From positions 1,236,501 through 1,300,500 of the forward strand of contig BSBK01001162.1 of assembly GCA_027943335.1 (NCBI GenBank): 64,000 bases of DNA, in the 5' to 3' direction. The translations under genes and the position numbers were made by a program. The stretch is from Chamaecyparis obtusa (lineage: Eukaryota; Streptophyta; Pinopsida; Cupressales; Cupressaceae). Of the stretch, positions 32,850 through 44,571 are shown in pieces; positions within the stretch are counted from its first letter, which is position 1, and every line of letters begins with the position of its first letter. The notes under the pieces were generated by a model. That model saw nothing but the letters and a program-made list of their open reading frames with translations. It was not told the origin of the DNA and did no database searches.

Positions 32850-33640
32850 TGGCATTGTTTACATCTTAGCATTGTTAATAGTGGCATTATTTACATCTTA
32901 ATTAGAATTTGGAATGCTCTATGACCCACGAGCTTTGAGAGCTAGGGCATCATTGCTATACCTTCAAGGCATTGTGTGAAGTGTTTGATCTCTCTTTATT
33001 TGTTTTGCTATTGATATTCACTATGTGGTACTCCCTGTTTGTGATCATTTCATGAGGAAATGTCTTGATGGCTCGCGGGCTACAAGCTAGGGCATCATAC
33101 ATTATTTATGAGCTCATTGTTTAATACTTGCATTGTTTACATCTTATCATTTGGAATGTCTGATGACCCATGAGCTTTGAGAGCTAGGGCATCACTTCTA
33201 TTACCTTCAAGGCATTGTGTGAAGTGTTTGATCTCTCTTTATTTGTTTTTCTATTGATATTCACTATGTGGTACTCCCCGCTTATGATCATTTCATGAGG
33301 AAATGTTTTGATGGCTTGGGGGCTACAAGCTAGGGCATCATATATTGTTCATGAGCTAAGAGTTTAATACTGGCATTGTTTACATCTTTTCATTTGGAAT
33401 GCTTGATGACTTGCGAGCTTTGAGAGCTAGGGCATCGTTTCTATTACCTTCAAGGCATTGTGTGAAGTGTTTGATCTTTTTTTTTTGTTTTTCTTTTGAT
33501 ATTCACTATGTGGTACTCCCCGTTTATGATAATTTCATGAGGAAATATTTTTATGGCTCGCGGGCTACAAGCTAGGGCATCATACATTGTTCATGAGCTC
33601 ACTGTTTAATACTGGCATTATTCTTGAGCTCATTGTTTAA
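32850..33640 (+). repeat. 243-bp tandem array V (3 units)
   Basis: Landmarks at 32922, 33164 and 33407. Sequence as in arrays I and II, with a partial duplication of GTGGCATTGTTTACATCTTA at its left edge. Confidence 0.92.
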
Positions 33641-35310
33641 TATCTGGCATTATGAAAACATACATTAATACACTTACTATTTTGAATTTGAGCTCAGGCA
33701 TCATGCAATGTTATTGCTGTCATTGCATGCTTGCCGCTGTTGTGCACCATATATTATTTTATACACTTTTTATTTTATTGAGACTGCGAGCTTGGCATTT
33801 GTAATGTGTTTTCTGTTATTGGATCAATGCTACCATGTTGTTGAATCTGTGTATGACTTGACTATGCACATGCATAATTGTAGATAAGGATCAGTAATAT
33901 GGTGCTAGGCATTGCTTAGATCCTTTGGATCTAACCCCATCTTTTCCTTCCTTGTAGGCTTTGGATCATACAAGAGCATATTGGATTTAACCCTGGGTCA
34001 ACACTTCATTACTTTAGGCAATGTCTGGTACCTTCATTATTTATGTTCATCCACTTATGTATGTTTACATTCATTCATATTCTTTTGAAAGTTGGCTATT
34101 AGTGACCATATAGGACTATTCTTGACGTTTTTGGGTCATTTGATGAAAAGACATAAATAGGGACATCAATAATAAAATAGGGATAACTTCATTGGGATAT
34201 ATTAAGATTAATATCGTAAGTAAAAACACTACACAGTGGCATTCAGATTAAGTACAACATGAATTCACATGCCTTTAATTATGATACACTTTTGAAATTA
34301 TCACTCATTGGTCATTTGACAATTCAAGATATAAGTATCAGAATATGAACTGTTACAAAAAGAAGAAACCCATATGTATCTATCATCATTTAATAAAAAA
34401 TATAAAAGTATTCCATAGACACGCATTTACTATTATAACAACCATCCTCTAATCCCATAGTGTACTAGTCTCAAGGTAAGAACAATTTACTTAAACCATC
34501 ATATAAGTATCATCCTAAAGTTTAAATAGACATTGACTATGGATATACAACAATGAGCCATAATAAATTACAGAGTTTTACTACAATTTCTATGTTCACT
34601 ACCATTAAAATATATCACTCCTCTTATTATATAAGCATCCTTCTCATTAAGTGTTTCCATTAAAATATATCACTCTTGTTATATAATGTATATGCATACT
34701 TGTTTAAAATGCCATACTTATTGTTCTTAAATATTATTACCATTTCACTCAAATTTACATGACATTAAAACCAAGCCCAAAATGTATACATACGTGTAAG
34801 TATAGGAGAAGCTAGATTCTGCAACTATTGAAAAAAAAACTATACCAATAGAAGCTTACGAGAAACTATACTTGTGCTTACCACACCATACGTCAACATC
34901 ATAATGCTTGTCATTTTCAAGCTTGAGTGAAGCTTTGTACCACGCACCATTTGTAGATTTGTATGCAACGTTGATTTAGATTGGAGGTAAACCACATGTT
35001 TCATGTAAACAACATGGTTGAATGCAATCTCTTTTGCACGTTTTCAAGAGTTTTCCCACCAATACAAGCATAGATAACACATTGAACATAATACAAATAG
35101 TGCGTGGTATGAAGTCTCGCTGAAGCTTGAAATATATCCACTCCTCATGTTATTGTCAAAATTAAATTCAAATATTTTTCAAAACATTTATTCTTGTAGA
35201 ATTAAGATATCTTTATCTCAATAAATAAACAATCTTCCATAATAGCTTTTGAATCACATTAACACACACCCATGTTCTATAGTATAGTTCATTTTAGAAG
35301 TATATGGCTA
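33641..35310 (+). repeat. CACTA-2 modules: GAATTTGAGCT, P copy 5, block R copy 2
   Basis: 33660-33840 is the GAATTTGAGCTCAGGCATCA module. 33850-34150 is module P (acceptor-like TTCCTTGTAGG). 34150-35300 is block R in its uninterrupted form, giving the empty site for the solo LTR in CACTA-1. No reading frame. Confidence 0.85.
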
Positions 35311-36070
35311 ATGTGAAGTGTGAAGTGTTTGATCTCTCTTTATTTGTTTTGCTATTGATATTCACTATGTGGTACTCCCTATTTATGATCATTTCATGAG
35401 GAAATGTCTTGATGGCTCGCGGGTTGCAAGCTAGGGCATCATGCATTGTTTATGAGCTCATTGTTTGAGCACCTCATGTCCCTATTTGATTTGCCAGTGC
35501 TCTGTTTGTTATATTGAGTTTACATCATATATTTAGTCTTAATAAATATCTTATAAAACAACATAAAACTAACCCAAAATACTTTGTCTTAATAAAATCT
35601 TAATAAAACAATTTATTTAGTCTCAATAAAATCCTATAAAACAACATATATTGTGTGAAGTATTTGATCTCTCTTTATTTGTTTTGCTGTTGATATTCAC
35701 TAGCTATGTGGTACTCCCCGTTTATGATCATTTCATGAGGAAATGTCTTGATGGCTCGCAGGCTGCAAGCTAGGGCATCATTCATTGTTCATGAGCTCAC
35801 TGTTTAATACTGGCATTGTTTACATCTTTTCATTTGGAATGCTTGATGACCCGTGAGCTTTGAGAGCTAGGGCATCATTTCTATTACCTTCAAGGCATTG
35901 TGTGAAGTGTTTGATCTCTCTTTATTTATTTTTCTATTGATATTCACTATGTGGTACTCCTCATTTATGATCATTTCATGAGGAAATGTCTTGATGGTTA
36001 GCGGGCTACAAGCTAGGACATCATGCATTGTTTATGAGCTCACTATTTGAGCACTGACCAATCAAATAGG
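35311..36070 (+). repeat. 243-bp array VI, interrupted by composite-unit pieces
   Basis: Three part-units: 35325-35470, 35650-35840 and 35840-36050. They are separated by pieces with AATAAAATCTTATAAAACAA and CACCTCATGTCCCTATTTGA from the composite monomer of array III. Orientation switches around 36055-36140. Confidence 0.8.
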
Positions 36071-37310
36071 GACATGAGGTGCTCAAACAATGAGCTCATA
36101 ATGATATAAACAATGCATGATGCCCTAGAAAAATAAATAAAGAGAGATCAAACACTTCACACAATATATGTTGTTCTATAAGATTTTATTAAGACTAAAT
36201 ATATTGTTTTACTAAGATTTTGTTAAGACAAAGTATTTTGGGTTAGTTTCATAAGGTTTTATTAAGACTAAATATATGATGTAAACTGATAATTATACTT
36301 GATATATATATACTTCAAAGGAGGAATTATGAAATATAGTTGTAGGTAGTTATCTCTTCTATAATGATGGAGGAGTGAAAGGTAATGATCAATGAGGTTG
36401 CTACTATTAGGTCATACATTAATACACTTACTATTTTGGATTTGAGCTTAGGCATCATGCAATGTTATTGTTGTCATTGCATGCTTGCTATTGTTGTGCA
36501 CCATATATTGTTTTATACACTATTTATTTCATTGAGACTATGAGCTTGACATTTGTAATGTATTTTCTATTATTGGATTGATGTCGCTATGTTGTTGAGG
36601 CTGTAGATGCATTGAATCACCACTACTATTCTATTTTGATAACAACAATATAATAAACAAAGCACCATCCAATCAAATAGGGACATTAGTATAGATGATA
36701 CAGATTTGTGTACCTCTTTATTTTGATGTAGCTTACTCACTACATGCAATGGGGCCTCCTTGGGGCTTCCACCCATGTTGTGATGTTATGATCTTTACTT
36801 GATATCATAATAGTGACTCACCAGGTGTTCATGTAGACATAAATGCAGCAATTTACTCTCTACAACATTCTTTTGAGTGCACATGTTTTGTAGCATGGTT
36901 TCACTTTTAGAAGTGTATGGCTTGACTATGCACATGCATAATTGTAGATGTGGATCAGTAATAGGATTTCATTCATTGCTTAGATATTTTTTATCTAACC
37001 CCCATCTCTCTTTTCTTTGTAGGTTCTAGATCACACATGGGCACACTAGATTCATACTCGGGTAAAAAATTCATCACTTCAGGCAATGTCTGGCACCCTT
37101 ATTATTTATGTTCATCCTCTTACGTATGCCTATACTCTTGCATTTTCTTTTGAAAGTTATTTTCCTTGTATAGTATATACAAGTTATTTTTCATATATAT
37201 ACATGTAATCTTTAGATGCAAATTTTTTTTTTCCTTTACATATATCTTTGTATGAAATGAACACAAATTTAACAAGATCATCTAATAATGCAAACTAGGG
37301 TACTTGATGT
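36071..37310 (+). repeat. Mixed CACTA-2 modules with P copy 6
   Basis: Reversed composite pieces (36071-36280), a GAATTATGAAATATAGTTGT module (36310-36600), an AT-rich linker, and a diverged module P at 36900-37180 (CTCTCTTTTCTTTGTAGG). The segment to 37310 matches 27180-27310 of CACTA-1 up to ACTAGGGTAC. Confidence 0.7.
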
Positions 37311-38930
37311 TACATAGACATTGCTATAACTTTGTCCTAGGCCCTCCTAGAATCAAAGAGGCTAATCTCCTAGCCTTAAGGGTGCTATCCTAGTCCCCTT
37401 CTAAGAAGTTTCAAACTCCTCCTTTCTCCATTCAGTATATGACACCAAAAATATGATAAAGTTTACTATTCTAGGAATGTCTCTATCCCTTCTAAAAAGT
37501 TTTGTCTGCTGTCTGGCCTAAAAAGGCTACTAGGTTTAGTAGGCCTAATTGACCTTTTTCTGCTAATAACTCCAAACTTCTTTGAGAAAAGCATCCAACT
37601 AATTATGGATTTGAATACCCTTTTGGGAGCGCTTTAAGATTCTATTGGTCTCCTTTTCCCATGCTGTCCATACAGGGCCTGCTAAAAATGAGGCTATAAA
37701 TGAGGGTTTGGTAACTCACTGTCTGTAATAGTGAGGGTTTAGTATTTTCCCTTGTATCCAAAATCCCCTAAGGTCTCTCTACATTGGAGATGCTTGATCA
37801 TGCATCTGACCTCCCCTCCACATCATTTGAACCAAGCTTTGAGCTCCCCCAATCACTCCATCTGCTCTGCAATAGCACACTGACCCCTAACCAAACACTG
37901 ATAGCTTACCTAGGGCATCAATTTATAGATACATCCTAAACTTTCTAGGGCCCCTCCTTTGAAAACATATATTATAGGGAGTCTAGACACAAATCCCATA
38001 AACCTGTACAAATTGTACAGGTGGGAGAGTGCTGTAGCACTCCATTATTCAAAGCTCTGTTAGTAGTAACCCGAGACAAGCCAAAATAAAGAAAACTATG
38101 AAGACTAACTCAAAACTGAAATGAAATGCTAAATAACTATCCTAGGAATTCAAAAAAATTAACAATCGTCACATGCAAACATTACAGTCGGATATTCAAT
38201 CCATTTCTTATCTTTGTCAACACAAAAATGTATATCTCTGTTAAAGGAAAACTAGTTACACCGTCTAATTGCAAGCAAAAGTTTTCTCTCCATACTGCAC
38301 TCTTCCCTACACCTTGAATTATGGTTTTCAAAGCTTAAATATCTCCCTCCTTAGTGTTAGGGCCCATGGATCAGGCTAGCTATCTCTTGAGCCGGTTACA
38401 TGCTTTTGCAAGAAAAATTGTCATGACAACTTTCAAAGTTGTCAAGCAACTTTTGGTGGATAGACAAACCACCTACACACACCTCAAAAGCACTCAATCT
38501 TTGATTGATTAAGGGTCATAAAGGACATTTTCAAACCTCTAAAACATTAAAGAGGCCATTTGTTCAACTTTAGAACACTGTCCTATGACAGGAAACCTAG
38601 CAAAGTTGGCTAAGACTGTTGCAACTAGGCTCCAAAAGACACACCAAGGACTCAAAAGAAAAAAGAAGAACAAACACTAGCTAGCACACCTAGAGAGACC
38701 AAATAGGCTTCTCCCTAACCTAGTGGCCTAGCTAAGGCCACTACAAGCCAAAATTTAGGAACACTAGGTACCAAACAGCCCTACCTAGGTGCCCTCACCA
38801 ATACTATAGTCCTTTTGAATCTTAGGATGACATCTCAATTAGGAAAGGAAAACCAAAATCTTTCATAGACCAATAACAACCAAGGCATGTGGGTGCTCTT
38901 TTGTTGTACATTTATACTCATAAAATATAT
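37311..38930. other. 1.6-kb segment unique to CACTA-2, origin unknown
   Basis: The similarity to CACTA-1 stops after ACTAGGGTAC (37310) and internal CACTA repeats resume near 38930. In between, the base composition is less AT-rich (GTCCTAGGCCCTCCTAGAATC, GCCCATGGATCAGGCTAGC). I see no domain-bearing frame, and no terminal repeat with a target duplication that I can defend. It may be another LTR or MITE-like insertion or ancestral sequence lost from CACTA-1. Confidence 0.45.
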
Positions 38931-41130
38931 GTATGATTATAAAATTTCATGCCTTGAAATTTTATAACATAGTTCTTCTTCATCAAAATAGAATGGAAGT
39001 GGTGATTCAATGCATCTACCCACATTCTATGTGCTTTGAGCCAATGAAATTTTTATCATCATGATGAAGTAATAATGCATTAAATATCTTATTGATGTCC
39101 CTATTTGATTGGTCGGTGCTCTGTTCGTTATATTGCTGCTATCAAAATAGAATGCTAGTGGTGATTCAATGCATCTACAGCCTCAACAACATGGTAGCAT
39201 TGATCCAATAACATAAAATACATTACAAATGCCAAGGTCACGGTCTCAATGAAATAAATAGTGTATAAAACAATATATGGTTCACAATAGCAACAAGCAT
39301 GCAATGACAACAATAACATTGCATGATGTTCGAGCTCAAATTCAAAATAGTAAGTGTATTAATGTATGATCATATATTCAGTCATAATAAAATCTTATAA
39401 AACAACATAAAACTAACCCAAAATACTTTGTCTTAATAAAATCTTAATAAAACAATATATTTAGTCTTAATAAAATATTATAGAACAACATATATTGTGT
39501 GAAGTGTTTGATCTCTCTTTATTTATTTTGCTATTTTGCTAGGGCATCATGCATTGTTTATGTCATTATGAGCTCATTGTTTGAGCACCTCATGTCCTTA
39601 TTTGATTGGCTGGTGCTCAAATAGTGAGCTCATAAACAATGCATGATGCCCTAGCTTGCAGCCTGTGAACCATCAAGACATTTCCTCATGAAATGATCAT
39701 AAATGGGGAGTACCACATAGTGAATATCAACAAAAAAACAAATAAAAAGAGATCAAACACTTCACACAATGCCTTGAAGGTAATAGCAATGATGCCCTAG
39801 CTCTCAAAGCTCACGGGTCATCAAGCATTCCAAATGAAAAGATGTAAACAAGGCTAGTATTAAACTGTGAGCTCATGAACAATGTATGATGCCCTAGCTT
39901 GCAGCCGATGAGCCATCAAGATATTTCCTTGTGAAATGATCATAAGTGGGGAGTACCACATAGTGAATATCAACAAAAAAACAAATAAAAAGAGATCAAA
40001 CACTTCACACAATATATGTTGTTTTATAAGATTTTATTAAGACTAAATATATTGTTTTATTAAGAAAAAGTATTTTGGGTTAGTTTTATGTAATTTTATA
40101 AGATATTTATTAAGACTAAATATATGATGTAAACTCAATATAACAAATAGAGCACCGACCAATCAAATAGGGAAATGAGGTGCTCAAACAATGAGCTCAT
40201 AAACAATGCATGATGCCCTAGCTTGCAGCTCACAAGCCAAACTCAAATGCCCTCTTTGTGCCACATAAAAGTGTAGTGCCATCTTCACGACAGCTCTTCA
40301 AATTCACAAAAATTACAAATGACACTTTTTTTTTTTTTTTTGGTTTATAACTAAGTTGGTGTCACAATTAAATCAACAAATGCCATCAAAATGAAATTGA
40401 TTTAATGAGAAGACAAAGCTTGAATGCCTACCTCAAGTCATGGCTACAATATGAAGATCAAATGCTAAGGAACTATGTTATAAAATTTCAAGGCATGGAA
40501 TTTTATAACTGTACAAATATAAAATTTCAAGTAATGAAATTTGACCTCTGATTTGACCTTGATAATGCCACCTCCATTGCTTATGCTTGATCACGTCTGC
40601 CTTGTGTTGATGGGCATGGTGGGTTACTATTGTGGATGCATAATTTGGAAATGATGCCATAGCAACACCAGATGGAACAACAACATTTGGTGTTGTTATT
40701 GCACTATTTGGATGATGCAGTCACAAAAGTGATTCATTAGGTGTTCATAGAGACATAAATGCAACCACAATAGTGATTCACCAGGTGTTCATAGAGACAT
40801 AAATTTAGGGCTTCATTTGGATTCCAACGCCTATACACTGGACATGTTCTTAAGTGCACATGTTCTGTAGCATAGTTCCTTTTAGAAGTGTATGGATTAA
40901 CTATGCACATGCATAATTATAGATGAGGATCAATAATAGGGTGTCAAGCATTGCTTAGATCCTTTGGATCTAACCCATCCTTTTTTTCCTTGTAGTTTCT
41001 GCATCATACATGAGCATACTGGATTGAACCTAGAGTTAACACTTCATTACTTTAGGAAATATCACGTACCTTCATTATTTATGTTCATCCACTTATGTAT
41101 GTTTGCATTCATTTATATTCTTCTGAAAAT
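38931..41130 (-). repeat. Mostly reversed CACTA modules, array VII, then P copy 7
   Basis: 38931-39600 has reversed GAATTTGAGCT and composite pieces. 39600-40020 holds about two reversed 243-bp units (GGGAGTACCACATAGTGAAT at 39705 and 39950). 40250-40440 is a reversed leader, including the start of the 32-codon exon. 40870-41130 is a forward module P (diverged, CCTTGTAGTTTCTGC). No intact gene. Confidence 0.75.
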
Positions 41131-41973
41131 TGGCTATACTCATATTCTTCTTGTGTCTAAGTCTTCTAACTATGATCAATTTAATGCTGTAAATCTTGAC
41201 ATAGAATTCGATATCAACTGATCATATATCCATTCCAAATGATATAACTCCATTTGAATAAACATACATGCCAACCATTTGAAAAAATGTCGATATGAAA
41301 TCTAGAGCAATACATTAATTTTATAGCGAATTCATGATTTATAATGCCCCTTGATTTATAGTGAATTAATTTTATAGTGAATTCATGATTTATAATTCAG
41401 TTGTAGCAGTTCAATGTGTTTTAACTCAAGAATACCCCTTAGGAAGTAAGTGTATAAATGAAGGATGAAATGCATAGGAAGCTATGAGAAGCTATGAGAA
41501 GGTGACATGAAGCTAATGAAAGGAGGCATCTCAATGATGTTAAATCACAGGGGATTCTCTTTGTTCCCTGCAATGGAGTGAGCTAATTTTGAAAGTATAA
41601 ATAGATAATTTTAACAATGTATAAAGTCCTTCACAAGATGTAATAAAAACACTAGTGGTAAGGCACGAGAACTATTTGACAAAATGCCACAATAGTGGTG
41701 TCCCATGCAATGCTGAGATGTTTAGTTATATACAATGCTGAGATATTCAAAATATTGTTGGATAAATAAATAATTTTAACAATGAATAATGTCCTTCACA
41801 AGATATAATAAAAACTATGGAGTGAACTATGGTTGTCTGATTATATAACTATTATCTTATGTCAGGTATCCCACACAGTCTCATGGATTGTCAGGTACAA
41901 GTCAATACACCCCATAGAGATTAATGTCTTTTACCATATGTAAAATATCTCTCATTGCCACCTGTCTTTCTCA
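41131..41973. other. Upstream region of the SET-domain gene
   Basis: AT-rich sequence with repeated TTTATAGTGAATTCATGATT phrases at 41300-41400, and AATAAATAATTTTAACAATG twice (41600, 41765). Coding text may start within 41840-41973, but no frame is convincing. Promoter elements not identifiable. Confidence 0.4.
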
Positions 41974-42738
41974 TTGTATGAGGTGCAGGTACTAGTGAAA
42001 AGGTATTTGTCAGAGTTGTCTTCCTCGAGCGAGGAAAATCTAGGAATGGAAGAAGAAAGTGAGACATTTAGTACATGTAATTCAATGAGATCAACTCGAG
42101 GTCAAAAGATTAGAAAGAAATTCAATAAACGCATGAAATTTTTCCTTGCTCAAGGGGGGTCGTGTTCTTATGATGATGAGTGCAAAGGTGACTTTGAGCT
42201 GTTGTTTAGGTACAAACATCTACAGAAATAGTGGGTCCTTGATGAACTTCCTCCAATAAACATTGATTTTTGTGTTAAAGAGAGGATATATCACATAGCA
42301 CCATCTTCATTACATGGTTTGGGCCTATTTTCCATGGATGGCATAAATGTCTCTTACAACAAAGTTTTCGAATTGATGGAGTATGTCGGACCTTGTTATG
42401 ATTACAGTAGTTGGATGTAGATTGTTAAATATTAAAAAAGTATGTGTAGGTATGCACTCGCGAAAAATTATATACAACAAAAAGTCAGTGAAAAAAGTAA
42501 AAAAGTAGCTATATACGTTGACGGAAGACCAAAAGCATCAGGGAATATTATAGGTTTTATAAACAGTACATGACCTGCATCAACTAAGAATCAACCCAAT
42601 TGCATATTTGAGGTGTGCGAGGGAAATCACGTATTTGTATGTGCGATCAAATCAATATGTGGAGGCGAGGAGTTGCTTATCGATTATAATTTGAATTGCA
42701 TAGATACAAAAAATCCCATCACTATCATGGACAAGGTG
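41974..42738 (+). pseudogene. SET-domain protein exon carried by CACTA-2
   Basis: One frame from 41974 runs through in-frame stops at 42229, 42418, 42433 and 42571 (TAG, TAG, TAA, TGA; all one C-to-T change from Gln or Arg codons). The first part is acidic and Ser-rich (SELSSSSEENLGMEEESE), followed by a basic stretch. The SET core starts at about 42300 with HGLGLFSMDG, then VFELMEYVG, VDGRPKASGNIIGFINST, QPNCIFEVCEGNHVFVCAIK and GEELLIDYNLN. SGNI.GFIN plus PNC matches the cofactor-binding N-H-S-C-x-P-N region in position, and ELLIDY carries the catalytic Tyr motif. SET proteins methylate lysines. A donor-like GTGG follows AAG at 42739. Confidence 0.72.
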
Positions 42739-43044
42739 GTACACATTTTGATAATTGTCTATTATTCAACGTAATTTAGAATAAGAACACGTGTTTTAAC
42801 ATGTTTGAATGATTTTTTTTTGAAATACAGAGCTATAGTATGGATCAACAACCATAGGATACGCATGGCGGTGATAGTTCTCATGGGACTTCTTCTTCCC
42901 GACAGGTAAAACTCATTGTTGTTGTACAATTGCACATACAAGAAAAATGTTAATGCATATTTTTGTTATGTTAATGCGTATATTTTGTTGTTCTACTATA
43001 TTGGATTTCTTTTAAATAAAGGGCTAATAATATTGTTCTCACAA
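42739..43044 (+). other. Introns and small exon between SET part and the next exon
   Basis: An acceptor-like TTGAAATACAG ends at about 42830. A possible exon (AGCTATAGTATGGATCAACA onward) runs to CCGACAG before GTAAAACTC at 42906. AT-rich intron text follows to the ATG at 43045. Exon limits here are guesses. Confidence 0.35.
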
Positions 43045-43943
43045 ATGAGTGCTGATGAAAGAAAGGGAAAGGAACAAGTAGTCCATGAGGAGCTGCAAAA
43101 TGAGCATGATCCATTTGATGTTGATTTTTTATCAGAGGTTGATCCTATGGTTGCACTGGAAAAGGTCCTTCGTGCAATATCAAAAGAGTTAGCTCGAATG
43201 GAAAATATTCAACCTCACACTCCTGAAATACAGAGGGTAGTGGATATGTTGATTGGCCATGTTCAGAACTATAGAGTAAGTATTAATGTACTTTTTGATT
43301 ATAACAAAAGTTCAATAATGATTTTTATAGTATACTATTTTATTTATGTCATTAACTAAAATATATATGTGTTCTCTTTACAGGGGATAAATAGATTAAA
43401 GGGCTTTACCTTAGATGCAAATACTTTGGATGGTACATTGCATGTTTTATTCTCCATCTTGTCCATGGTTATCCATATTTTTTTATGCTCTAACAATATT
43501 TTTGTTTAGCACCTGCTATTGAACCTATGTTGAGTACGATACTTGGTACAAGGATCAGATCCATAGAGGTAGTTCCACCTGAAATGTTGGCAATTACACC
43601 TACTATTGGTAAGTAGACTCCTCTTTTTCTCTCTTATTTATCATGTGTTTATTTCACTTGAACTATATATTCTTTCTTAGGGGACATTTTGTAATATTGG
43701 ATTCATTTTATGTAGGAGGCGATGACACAATTCCTAGATGTACTCGTGTTAAATGTACGAGAATAATAGTGTGATTAATTGCTCATGAGCAATGAAGATG
43801 GACTTCCCTTGAGAGTAGCCTAGCTTCTAGGTACTTTAAAGACTGATCCTTTCTTTTACTATACAATATAATACTCATAACGTAATGCACTAAACTCCAA
43901 TGTGGTCCCTTGCAATAACTAATTATAATAATCTCATAATGAT
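43045..43943 (+). pseudogene. Middle exons of the CACTA-2 gene
   Basis: Exon 43045-43275 (MSADERKGKEQVVHEELQNE and on) is followed by GTAAGTATT. Exon 43384-43432 is bounded by TTTACAG and GTACATT. Exon 43510-43608 is bounded by TTGTTTAG and GTAAGTAG and reads PAIEPMLSTILGTRIRSIEV. Exon 43716 onward (after TATGTAG) reads GGDDTIPRCTRVKC and meets a TGA. Codon phase is kept across each of these introns, strong support that this was one spliced gene. The first exon is predicted amphipathic (ALEKVLRAISKELARMEN). No named domain recognised in this part. Confidence 0.6.
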
Positions 43944-44571
43944 CTTGCAGGGAATAATCTATTTTATGAAAAACTTAATGATGAATGTTTGCACATTTTT
44001 AGGCTGACCATACGCACATGGTATCATATTTTGATTTCATTACAAGATTAGATTTCATTTCATCCCTTTCTTCAAGTATATTAAAAGGTAGCTTCACTTC
44101 ATTTATGAATCTAACAATTTTTTTTTCTGAAAAGGTGGTCATTAAAAGATAAAGAGTTAAAGAATAAGCTCATTGACTCTATGACAACACTTTTTGGACC
44201 CGAAGTCTTTCATAGACTTAGACTCCTTGACAAAGCGGGTACTATTTTGAAGTATATTAGGGACAACTAGAGGAGCCAAATAGAACACAACCCTTATTAC
44301 GAGCGGCCTCCCTATATTCCTATTAATGAGTGGGAGGATCTTAAAAAGGATGCACTTGAGAGAAGTGCAAGACATAGTGGACAAGTAGTATCACCTAAGG
44401 AAAGAAGGTAGTGATAATGTTAATAATGAAATTATGTACTATTTACTCTTTGTACTTATGTGATCTAACATACTTCAAACATCACATAGGTTGCCTAACA
44501 CAACAAGAAAACAAAAGCACAGGCAGCACAGGCTTGGCTTGGGTGGATATTCAAAACTTGCTGCACGAGTT
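43944..44571 (+). pseudogene. Ptta/En/Spm (Transposase_24)-like exons
   Basis: After CTTGCAG (43950) an exon reads NNLFYEKLNDECLHIFRLTI and ends ACATG|GTATC. The next, after GAAAAG at about 44135, reads WSLKDKELKNKLIDSM, then LFGPEVFHRL, KYIRDN (stop) RSQIEHNP, RPPYIPINEWEDLKK and ARHSGQVVSPKERR. After CACATAG, exon 44490-44571 reads TRKQKHRQHRLGLGGYSKLA. The order W-R...P-P...P...W..L, then S...N..R...K..H..G..GY..L, is the layout of the plant Ptta/En/Spm transposase family found in CACTA proteins. Identification is by pattern only. Confidence 0.6.

Noticed and set aside
37311..38930. Solo LTR interpretation of the unique segment
   Set aside because: Candidate TG and CA ends exist, but no matching 5-bp target duplication could be found on both sides.
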